Both the position numbers and the translations under genes were made by a program. From Clostridiales bacterium (GTDB taxonomy: Bacteria; Bacillota; Clostridia; Clostridiales; Caloramatoraceae), in contig JAOAFH010000173.1 in assembly GCA_026416355.1 (NCBI GenBank), positions 1 to 7,782 on the forward strand: a stretch of 7,782 bases of DNA, read 5' to 3'. A model generated the notes under the pieces. The model did no database searches. It had not been told where the DNA came from and saw nothing but the letters and a program-made list of their open reading frames with translations. Numbering within the stretch: the stretch's first letter is position 1; the number at the start of each line of letters is the position of its first letter. Of the stretch, positions 1 to 6,030 are shown one piece after another.

Positions 1-295
1 CTTAATAAGATTAAAAAAAGAAAACCAAGCTCTATGGAATGGAGAACATGGTGGTAATATTAAGTTCTTTGATATAAAAAACGACAACGTACTTGCATTT
101 GTTCGCGAAAAGAACGGTAATAGGGTTATTGTAATTATGAACCTCTCTGATAAAGAAGTAAATATTGAAATACCTTTTAACGATTATTCTGGTAAATATA
201 TAAACTTTACTGATAAAACTAAAACATCTCTTAAGAAAAATAACAAATTAAATTTACAAAAGTGGGATTATAAAATATTCGTTCAAAACATATAA
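1..295 (+). CDS. Alpha-amylase family (GH13) glycosidase, C-terminal end only
   Basis: The frame is open from base 2 to a TAA at 293-295 and gives the last 97 residues of a protein whose start lies before the window. Residues 1-18 (LIRLKKENQALWNGEHGG) resemble the segment that ends the catalytic barrel of many bacterial GH13 enzymes, where a run like 'LI.LR..N.AL..G' leads into the C-terminal beta-sandwich domain. Residues 31-50 (LAFVREKNGNRVIVIMNLSD) and the ending LQKWDYKIFV fit that domain, whose last strand typically ends in a tryptophan/tyrosine-rich 'L.PW.Y.I'. The family hydrolyses or rearranges alpha-glucosidic bonds in starch, glycogen or related glucans. The catalytic Asp/Glu/Asp residues and any signal peptide lie outside the window, so substrate and location cannot be told. 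The gene converges on purD and is functionally unrelated to the purine genes. The family call rests on recall of motifs over a short stretch. Confidence 0.8.
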   Translation, partial: LIRLKKENQALWNGEHGGNIKFFDIKNDNVLAFVREKNGNRVIVIMNLSDKEVNIEIPFNDYSGKYINFTDKTKTSLKKNNKLNLQKWDYKIFVQNI

Positions 296-330
296 ACACA
301 AGGTGACAATCACCTTGTGTTTATATGTTT
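286..330. terminator. Bidirectional intrinsic terminator between the amylase gene and purD
   Basis: Bases 286-306 and 310-330 are perfectly complementary: a 21-bp stem closed by the 3-nt loop CAA (307-309). The central 9 bp (ACAAGGTGA paired with TCACCTTGT) is the strongest part. On either strand it is followed by the T-rich run GTTTATATGTTT, so the hairpin looks able to end transcripts from both sides. It contains the stop codons of both converging genes (293-295 on plus, 329-331 on minus). The T-run is interrupted by A and G, so efficiency is uncertain. Confidence 0.85.
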
Positions 331-1570
331 ATATATCCCTTCTGTATTGCATTCCATTAAATTTAATCTTTTCAATTTCTCTATATACCTTTTCTCGGGC
401 TTCATCTAAAGTCTCTCCAACAGATGTTAAAGAAAGTACGCGCCCTCCGTTTGTATAAAATTTTTCATCATATAACTTAATACCAGATACAAACAAGTCA
501 GCGCCTTCAATATCATTTAAGCCTAGTATTTCATCGCCTAGCACAGGATTTGAAGGATACCCATTGCTTGCTAAAACAACATTACAAGAAGCACCATCTA
601 TCCATTCTATATCTGTTTCATGTAATTTTCCTTCTAACGTGTCTAAAATAACATTAGCTAAATCACTCTTCATAAGTGGTAGAATTGCCTGTGCCTCTGG
701 ATCTCCAAAACGCACATTATATTCTAAAAGATATGGTCCATTTTCTGTTATCATTATTCCAAAATAGATAAATCCCTTGTAGTCTAAGTTTTCTTCTTTA
801 ATTCCATCTAATGTTTTTGCCATTATATCCTTCTTAAAGTTTTCAAACACATCATCTGTTACATATCTATTAGGAGCAATTACTCCCATTCCACCTGTGT
901 TTGGTCCCTCATCGCCGTCATTTAATCTCTTGTGGTCCTTTGCTGATATGAATGGTTTTATTGTTTTGCCATCTGTTATACATATTATTGATGCCTCAAC
1001 GCCTTGCAAATACTCCTCTATTACTACTCTTTGCCCTGAACCTTTAAATATATCATCTATCATGAAGCTATATAGTGTGTCTTCTGCCTCCATTTTGCTA
1101 TTACAAATAACTACACCCTTACCTTGTGCAAGTCCATCTGCCTTAATAACAACTGGATACTTTATGTTTTCTAGATAATCCTTTGCCTCATTATAATCTT
1201 CAAAAACTTCGTAGGCTGCTGTTTTTACATCATATTTTTTCATAAAATCCTTAGCATATGCTTTGCTTCCCTCAAGAAGTGCTGCATTTTTAGTTGGTCC
1301 AAAAATCTTTAATCCATTTTCTCTAAAAGCATCAACAACTCCCAAAGTTAAATATTTTTCAGGGCCTACAACAGTTAAATCAATATTTTCTTTTTTTGCA
1401 AATTCAACAAATTCATCTATATTATCAATATTTACATTCTCGCATTTGTCTTCCATTAAAGTTCCTACATTACCTGGGCAAACATAAACTCTACTGCACA
1501 TATCACTTTTTGCAAGCTTTTTAGCTAGTGCATGTTCTCTTCCACCAGAACCTAATACTAAAACCTTCAT
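329..1570 (-). CDS. purD: Phosphoribosylamine--glycine ligase (GAR synthetase)
   Basis: The protein has 413 residues, close to the usual PurD length of about 420. It is a cytosolic ATP-grasp ligase joining glycine to 5-phosphoribosylamine to form GAR with ATP hydrolysis, the second step of purine synthesis. The N-terminal glycine loop is VLGSGGREHA (5-14). The segment IFGPTKNAALLEGSKAYAK (89-107) leads into the ATP-grasp domain, which shows the ATP loop VIKADGLAQGKGVV (141-154), EEYLQGVEAS (185-194), DHKRLNDGDEGPNTGGMG (212-229) and the metal-binding strand LLEYNVRFGDPEAQ (281-294; E283 and N285 are the expected ligands). NGGRVLSLTS (374-383) marks the C-terminal domain. The ATG at 1570 is preceded by AGAGGTGA at 1575-1582, which overlaps the purH stop. 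It is the last gene of the operon, 10 bases after purH, and its stop lies inside the terminator hairpin. No missing key residues were noticed. Confidence 0.98.
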   Translation of the reverse strand: MKVLVLGSGGREHALAKKLAKSDMCSRVYVCPGNVGTLMEDKCENVNIDNIDEFVEFAKKENIDLTVVGPEKYLTLGVVDAFRENGLKIFGPTKNAALLEGSKAYAKDFMKKYDVKTAAYEVFEDYNEAKDYLENIKYPVVIKADGLAQGKGVVICNSKMEAEDTLYSFMIDDIFKGSGQRVVIEEYLQGVEASIICITDGKTIKPFISAKDHKRLNDGDEGPNTGGMGVIAPNRYVTDDVFENFKKDIMAKTLDGIKEENLDYKGFIYFGIMITENGPYLLEYNVRFGDPEAQAILPLMKSDLANVILDTLEGKLHETDIEWIDGASCNVVLASNGYPSNPVLGDEILGLNDIEGADLFVSGIKLYDEKFYTNGGRVLSLTSVGETLDEAREKVYREIEKIKFNGMQYRRDI

Positions 1571-1574
1571 AAAA

Positions 1575-1582
1575 TCACCTCT
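1575..1582 (-). promoter_or_regulatory. Ribosome binding site of purD
   Basis: The minus strand reads AGAGGTGATTTT and then ATG. The GAGG core ends 7 bases before the start. The site shares bases with the purH TAG stop (1581-1583), so a ribosome ending purH stands over the purD start region, which favours coupled translation. Confidence 0.75.
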
Positions 1583-3074
1583 AGTGTTTAAAATGTCTTA
1601 TACCTGTAAAGACCATAGCTATACCCTTTTCATTACAAGCATCTATTGATTCCTTATCTCTTATTGAACCACCTGGCTGCATTATTGCCTTTATTTTATA
1701 TTCATCTGCCTTTAAAACAACATCCTCAAATGGGAAGAATGCATCAGATACAAGGCAACTTGCCCCTACTCCTCTCTCTAGTGCCTGGCATGCAGCCCAA
1801 ATTCTATTTACTTGTCCTCCTGCAATACCAACAGCCATCTTATCCTTTACAACAACTATGGCATTTGATTTAACATATTTTACAACCTTCATTCCAAATA
1901 GCATATCTTCCATTTCCTTATCAGATGGCTTGTTTTCAGTTACATATTTAAATTCACCTATAAGCTTCTTATTAACATCTTGAACTAGTATTCCACCATC
2001 AACACTTATATACTCTAAGTTATCTACTGGCTTTGACAGTGCCTTTATAACTCTAAGATTTTTCTTTCGCTTTAACACATCAAGTGCATCTTCATCAAAT
2101 TCAGGTGCTATTACAATCTCTAAGAAAATCTCAATTAGCTTTTCAGCTGTTTTCTTATCTACCTTCTTATTAAAAGCAACTATACCACCAAATATTGAAA
2201 TGTTATCGCATTCATAAGCCTTATTATATGAATCAAAAACATCTTGTCCTATTGCAACTCCACATGGGCTATTATGCTTTACTGCACAACAACATGGCTC
2301 TTCAAATTCACAAACAACCTTCCATGCAATATCCATATCCTTTATGTTGTTATATGAAAGCTCCTTACCATTTAGCTGCTCATAATCCTTTATTGCTCCA
2401 AATCCAACTGTTTTTGTATAGTATGCAGCCCTTTGATGTGGATTTTCACCATATCTTAAATCCATTGTCTTTCTATATGAAAGTGTTAGATACTCTGGGA
2501 AATCTTCATCGAGAAGATAATTTGATATTGCTGCATCATATGCAGAAGTTAGATTAAATACCTTTCCTGCAAGATATCTTCTCTTTTCAAGGCTAACATC
2601 ACCAAGTGTACTTATATCTTCCATAATCATTCCATAATCCTTTGGATCGCACACAGGAACAACAAATTTATGGTTTTTAGCAGCAGATCTAAGCATTGAT
2701 GGTCCACCAATATCAATAAATTCTATCTTTTCATCATCTGATAAATTTTCCTTAACCTTTTCAAAGAATGGATATAGGTTAACAACTACAAAGTCTATAT
2801 ACTCTATTCCTCTATCATTTAATTGTTTTACATGCTCTTCATTATCCCTAACTGCTAAAAGTCCTGCATGCACAACTGGGTGAAGTGTTTTAACTCTACC
2901 ATCTAAAATTTCATCAAATCCTGTAACTTGGCTAATTTCACAAACATCAATACCATTATCCTTTAAGTACTTATATGTTCCCCCTGTTGATATAATCTCA
3001 ACACCTCTACCAGCTAAGAACTTTGCAAACTCCAAAATTCCTTCCTTATTATATACACTAATTAGCGCCCTCAT
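1581..3074 (-). CDS. purH: Bifunctional AICAR transformylase / IMP cyclohydrolase
   Basis: The protein has 497 residues, near the usual PurH length of about 510. It catalyses the last two steps to IMP: formyl transfer from 10-formyltetrahydrofolate to AICAR, then ring closure. The cyclohydrolase domain is N-terminal: ALISVYNKEGI (3-13), STGGTYKYL (29-37), GRVKTLHPVVHAGLL (59-73), VVNLYPF (97-103) and DIGGPSMLRSAAKNH (121-135). The transformylase domain follows: DLRYGENPHQRAAYY (205-219), AVKHNSPCGVA (264-274) with the catalytic Lys-His pair at 266-267, IFGGIVAFN (294-302), SDAFFPFEDV (443-452) and QPGGSIRDK (466-474), closing with MVFTGIRHFKH. The start is set at ATG 3074, not the in-frame TTG at 3104: MRALISVYNKEG matches the family N-terminus and GGAGG sits 6 bases upstream. 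The gene overlaps purN by 17 nt. A run of three cysteines (261-263) precedes the catalytic motif. Confidence 0.98.
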   Translation of the reverse strand: MRALISVYNKEGILEFAKFLAGRGVEIISTGGTYKYLKDNGIDVCEISQVTGFDEILDGRVKTLHPVVHAGLLAVRDNEEHVKQLNDRGIEYIDFVVVNLYPFFEKVKENLSDDEKIEFIDIGGPSMLRSAAKNHKFVVPVCDPKDYGMIMEDISTLGDVSLEKRRYLAGKVFNLTSAYDAAISNYLLDEDFPEYLTLSYRKTMDLRYGENPHQRAAYYTKTVGFGAIKDYEQLNGKELSYNNIKDMDIAWKVVCEFEEPCCCAVKHNSPCGVAIGQDVFDSYNKAYECDNISIFGGIVAFNKKVDKKTAEKLIEIFLEIVIAPEFDEDALDVLKRKKNLRVIKALSKPVDNLEYISVDGGILVQDVNKKLIGEFKYVTENKPSDKEMEDMLFGMKVVKYVKSNAIVVVKDKMAVGIAGGQVNRIWAACQALERGVGASCLVSDAFFPFEDVVLKADEYKIKAIMQPGGSIRDKESIDACNEKGIAMVFTGIRHFKH

Positions 3075-3642
3075 AAGCCACCTCCAAACTTTTAATTGCC
3101 TCAACTATTGCAATGTGCTCTTGTGTTTGAACCTTCTTCTTTATATCATCGATATTATCCTCATCATCCACAGAAACAATCCTTTGAAGAATAATCCTAC
3201 CTGTATCAACACCCTCATCTACAAAATGCACTGTACAACCTGTTTGCTTTTCTTTGTTTTCTAAAACCGCCCTATGAACATTGTCTCCATACATTCCCTT
3301 GCCACCAAACTTTGGAAGAAGTGATGGATGAAGGTTTATTATTCTATCCTTGTATTCCTTTAAAATTTCTCCCTCAAGTATTGATAGAAATCCTGCTAAT
3401 ACAATAAAATCCGCTCTATTTTTAACTACCTCATAAATTTTTTTAGAAAGCTCATCCCTATAGGTTTTTCTGTCAAATATATGTGTCTCTATTCCTCTTT
3501 TTTTTGCTCTCTCTATGCCATAGCACTCTCTATCTGCTATAACTAAGTTAACACTTGAATTTAGTCTTTTCTCATCTATTGCATTTAGTATTGCCTCAAG
3601 GTTGGTACCACTTCCTGATACAAGGACAGCTATTTTAAACAT
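3058..3642 (-). CDS. purN: Phosphoribosylglycinamide formyltransferase (GAR transformylase, folate-dependent)
   Basis: The protein has 194 residues, within the normal range for PurN (about 190-210). It transfers a formyl group from 10-formyltetrahydrofolate to GAR, giving FGAR, in the cytosol. The phosphate-binding loop is VLVSGSGTNLEAIL (6-19). FIVLAGFLSIL (79-89) is the core strand region. NLHPSLLPKF (103-112) supplies the catalytic Asn103 and His105. GCTVHFVDEGVDTGRIILQ (135-153) carries the third catalytic residue at Asp146. These three match Asn106, His108 and Asp144 of the E. coli enzyme. The loop after the HPSLLP motif reads GGKGMYGDNVH, longer than the 'PG..AH' form of proteobacterial enzymes; I recall this variant from clostridial and Bacteroidetes proteins. 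The ATG at 3642 lies inside purM (13-nt overlap), with GGTGG-type purines just upstream; the 3' end overlaps purH by 17 nt. Confidence 0.98.
   Translation of the reverse strand: MFKIAVLVSGSGTNLEAILNAIDEKRLNSSVNLVIADRECYGIERAKKRGIETHIFDRKTYRDELSKKIYEVVKNRADFIVLAGFLSILEGEILKEYKDRIINLHPSLLPKFGGKGMYGDNVHRAVLENKEKQTGCTVHFVDEGVDTGRIILQRIVSVDDEDNIDDIKKKVQTQEHIAIVEAIKSLEVAYEGAN
3081..3085 (-). promoter_or_regulatory. Ribosome binding site that fixes the purH start
   Basis: The minus strand reads TTTGGAGGTGGCTT before ATG 3074, with GGAGG ending 6 bases before the start. It lies inside the purN coding frame, where it encodes part of the C-terminal LEVAYEGAN. It supports the start at 3074 over the upstream TTG at 3104. 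Confidence 0.8.
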
Positions 3643-4622
3643 ACCTGTCCACCACCCTTTATAACCTCGCCTATTTTATATGCCATTTTTCCACCACTTA
3701 TAATATCTGAAACCACATCATCTGCAACATTTTTATCCACACAAACAACAAGTCCTATACCCATATTAAATGTTCTATACATCTCTGTTTCCTCTACTCC
3801 CCTACCTAAAATAACATTATATATCTCAGGTAGTGGATAGCTATCTTTATATACTACTGCATCAAAATCTCCCTTAAACATTCTTGGGATATTTTCTAAA
3901 AATCCTCCACCTGTAATGTGTGCCATTCCCTTTATTTCATACTTTTCAAGTAGCGGAAGAACATCCTTAACATATATATTGGTAGGAGTTAAAAGAACAT
4001 CTCCTACTTTTTTATCTCCTATCATTTCATTTAAATCAGTAAATATTTTTCTTAAAAGTGAATACCCGTTGCTATGACAGCCTGATGACTCAATTCCAAT
4101 TAAAACATCGCCCTCTTTAATTTTGCTTCCATCTACTATCCTATCCTTTTCAACAACACCAACTGCAAAACCTGCTATATCAAACTCTCCGTCCTTATAA
4201 AAGCCTGGCATTTCTGCAGTTTCTCCACCTATTAAGCTACATCCTGCTAATTTACATCCATCCTTTATACCTGATACAACCTTATACGCATCATCCGCAT
4301 CAAGCTTGCCACATGCAAAATAATCTAAGAAAAATATAGGCTTTGCACCATGACATAAGATATCATTTACACACATTGCAACACAGTCTATTCCAATAGT
4401 ATCTAATTTCTTCATATCAAAGGCTATCTTAAGTTTTGTTCCTACACCATCACAGCCTGATACTAAAACAGGGTTTTTGTAGTTTTTTATTTCATAAAGT
4501 GCTCCAAATCCACCAACGCCCTCAAGTACGCCATCTTGATAAGTTTCTTTTACCATTCCCTTAATCATTGATACTAATCTATTGCCTTCATCTATATTTA
4601 CACCTGCATCTGAATATCTCAT
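3630..4622 (-). CDS. purM: Phosphoribosylformylglycinamidine cyclo-ligase (AIR synthetase)
   Basis: The protein has 330 residues, close to the usual 330-345. It closes the imidazole ring of FGAM with ATP to give AIR. It shares its fold with PurL. The family motifs appear in order: YSDAGVNIDEGNRLV (3-17), VLVSGCDGVGTKLKIA (52-67), DCVAMCVNDILCHGAKP (79-95) with FFLDYFACGKL following, SLIGGETAEMPGFY (129-142), FDIAGFAVGVVEK (147-159), HSNGYSLLRKI (183-193), HITGGGFLENIPRM (235-248) and FNMGIGLVV (285-293). The start is set at ATG 4622, not at an in-frame ATG at 4688 inside purF, because MRYSDAGVNID is the conserved N-terminus and AAGGA lies 9 bases before it. The purF stop and this start are separated by a single base (TGA-T-ATG), implying coupled translation. 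The 3' end overlaps purN by 13 nt. Confidence 0.98.
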   Translation of the reverse strand: MRYSDAGVNIDEGNRLVSMIKGMVKETYQDGVLEGVGGFGALYEIKNYKNPVLVSGCDGVGTKLKIAFDMKKLDTIGIDCVAMCVNDILCHGAKPIFFLDYFACGKLDADDAYKVVSGIKDGCKLAGCSLIGGETAEMPGFYKDGEFDIAGFAVGVVEKDRIVDGSKIKEGDVLIGIESSGCHSNGYSLLRKIFTDLNEMIGDKKVGDVLLTPTNIYVKDVLPLLEKYEIKGMAHITGGGFLENIPRMFKGDFDAVVYKDSYPLPEIYNVILGRGVEETEMYRTFNMGIGLVVCVDKNVADDVVSDIISGGKMAYKIGEVIKGGGQVCLK

Positions 4623-4623
4623 A

Positions 4624-6030
4624 TCACTCTTTCCTTTCAAACATAAATTTATCTGCCTCAAATGGGGCTGAAACAGGATATATTCCATTGAAACAACCTA
4701 AACAGAAGCTCTTTGAATCAAGCGAATCTAATAGTCCACCTATGCTTAAAAATCCCATGCTATCAGAGCTAAGTTCAATTCCCATTTCCTCTTCACTAAG
4801 GCTTGAACCAATAAGCTGACTTCTTCTTGGGGTATCAATTCCAAAGTAACAAGGATATGCAACAATTGGTGATGCAATTCTTACATGAACTTCTTTAGCA
4901 CCACTTTTCCTTAAAAGTTCAATTAGCCTTTTCATTGTTGTTCCCCTAACTATTGAATCATCTACTAAAACAACCCTTTTACCCTCTATGTTTACCTTTA
5001 GGGGATTTAACTTCATTGAAACAGCTGTTTCTCTAAGTTCTTGAGTTGGAGCTATAAATGTTCTTCCAACATATTTGTTCTTTACAAATCCAATTTCATA
5101 AGGAATTCCTGATGCCTTGGCATATCCAACTGCTGAATGTGTTCCTGAATCTGGAACACCTATAACAATATCTGCATTACATGGCTTTTCTTTAAATAGG
5201 TTTTCTCCTGCCTTTACTCTAGACTGATATACATTTATTCCATCTATTGTACTATCTGGTCTTGCAAAATATATATATTCAAATGCACAAGTCTTAAGGG
5301 ATGTTCTCTCTCCCATGTTGTAACTTCTAAGACCGTCTTTATCTATTACAACTATCTCTCCTGGTTGAACATCTCTGTAGAATTCTCCTCCAACAGCATC
5401 TATTGCACAGCTTTCAGATGATAATATATAGTCATCTCCAAGTCTTCCTATACAAAGTGGTCTTATTCCATTTGGATCACGAACTCCAATTAATCTGTCT
5501 TCAGTTAATATTAGTATTGCATAGGAACCCTTTATCGCTTGAATAGCATCAAAACATGCTCTTTCTATTCCTTTTTTGTAGCCCCTTGCAATAAGATTTA
5601 ATACAACTTCTGAATCTATTGATGTTTGAAATATACATCCACCTTCTTCTAAAAGCTCTCTAACAATATCTGCATTTACAAGGTTTCCATTGTGGGCAAT
5701 TGAGATACTTCCAAGCTTATATTTACTTAAAAGTGGTTGTGCGTTTTGAACATTAGAATCGCCTGTTGTTGAATATCTAACATGGCCTATTGCAGAATAA
5801 CCAACCATTGTTTCTAGGTCTTCTTTTTTAAGAGCATCCCCAACAAGTCCCATTTCCTTCTTTAAACTAACCTTTTGCCCATCTGTATAGGCTATACCTG
5901 CACTCTCTTGTCCTCTATGTTGAAGAGCAAATAAACCATAGTAAACAACATCTCCAACATTCTTTTTTTCTTTAGAAAATATACCAAAGACACCACATTC
6001 CTCTTTGAATTTATCTAATCCATAATGCAT
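4624..6030 (-). CDS. purF: Amidophosphoribosyltransferase (glutamine PRPP amidotransferase), Fe-S type
   Basis: The protein has 468 residues, near the roughly 475 of the Bacillus subtilis enzyme. It makes 5-phosphoribosylamine from PRPP and glutamine, the committed step of the pathway. The N-terminal nucleophile glutaminase domain begins at Cys12 after an 11-residue propeptide (MHYGLDKFKEE-CGVFGIF), which should be removed on maturation. Further motifs are GLFALQHRGQESAGIA (32-47), GHVRYSTTG (82-90), AHNGNLVN (112-119), and IGVRDPNGIRPL (181-192). The phosphoribosyltransferase domain has GVPDSGTHSA (291-300) and the PRPP loop VVLVDDSIVRGTT (353-365). Cys248, Cys394, Cys443 and Cys446 sit where the B. 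subtilis enzyme binds its [4Fe-4S] cluster, so an oxygen-sensitive enzyme is likely. The start at ATG 6030 has AAGGAGG 7 bases upstream; an in-frame TTG at 6048 is rejected. The gene overlaps purL by 16 nt. AMP/GMP feedback inhibition is known for the family. Confidence 0.98.
   Translation of the reverse strand: MHYGLDKFKEECGVFGIFSKEKKNVGDVVYYGLFALQHRGQESAGIAYTDGQKVSLKKEMGLVGDALKKEDLETMVGYSAIGHVRYSTTGDSNVQNAQPLLSKYKLGSISIAHNGNLVNADIVRELLEEGGCIFQTSIDSEVVLNLIARGYKKGIERACFDAIQAIKGSYAILILTEDRLIGVRDPNGIRPLCIGRLGDDYILSSESCAIDAVGGEFYRDVQPGEIVVIDKDGLRSYNMGERTSLKTCAFEYIYFARPDSTIDGINVYQSRVKAGENLFKEKPCNADIVIGVPDSGTHSAVGYAKASGIPYEIGFVKNKYVGRTFIAPTQELRETAVSMKLNPLKVNIEGKRVVLVDDSIVRGTTMKRLIELLRKSGAKEVHVRIASPIVAYPCYFGIDTPRRSQLIGSSLSEEEMGIELSSDSMGFLSIGGLLDSLDSKSFCLGCFNGIYPVSAPFEADKFMFERKE
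4632..4636 (-). promoter_or_regulatory. Ribosome binding site supporting the purM start at 4622
   Basis: The minus strand reads GAAAGGAAAGAGTGAT before ATG 4622. AAGGA ends 9 bases before the start and is encoded within the last codons of purF. The spacing is slightly long and the site weaker than those of purF and purH, which fits re-initiation after the purF stop immediately upstream. Confidence 0.6.

Noticed and set aside
897..1487. Plus-strand open frames of 93 and 74 codons opposite purD
   Set aside because: Both are antisense to conserved ATP-grasp motifs and show no family resemblance or independent support.
2195..2557. A 120-codon open frame on the plus strand opposite purH
   Set aside because: The translation is a low-complexity mix rich in His, Leu, Tyr and Gln, typical of an antisense shadow, and purH on the other strand is certain.
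3075..3104. Upstream TTG start adding 10 residues to PurH
   Set aside because: The added residues do not fit the family N-terminus, and a good GGAGG site sits just before the ATG at 3074.
4623..4688. Upstream ATG start adding 22 residues to PurM
   Set aside because: The extension would lie inside purF, which is real there, and the conserved PurM N-terminus begins at 4622.
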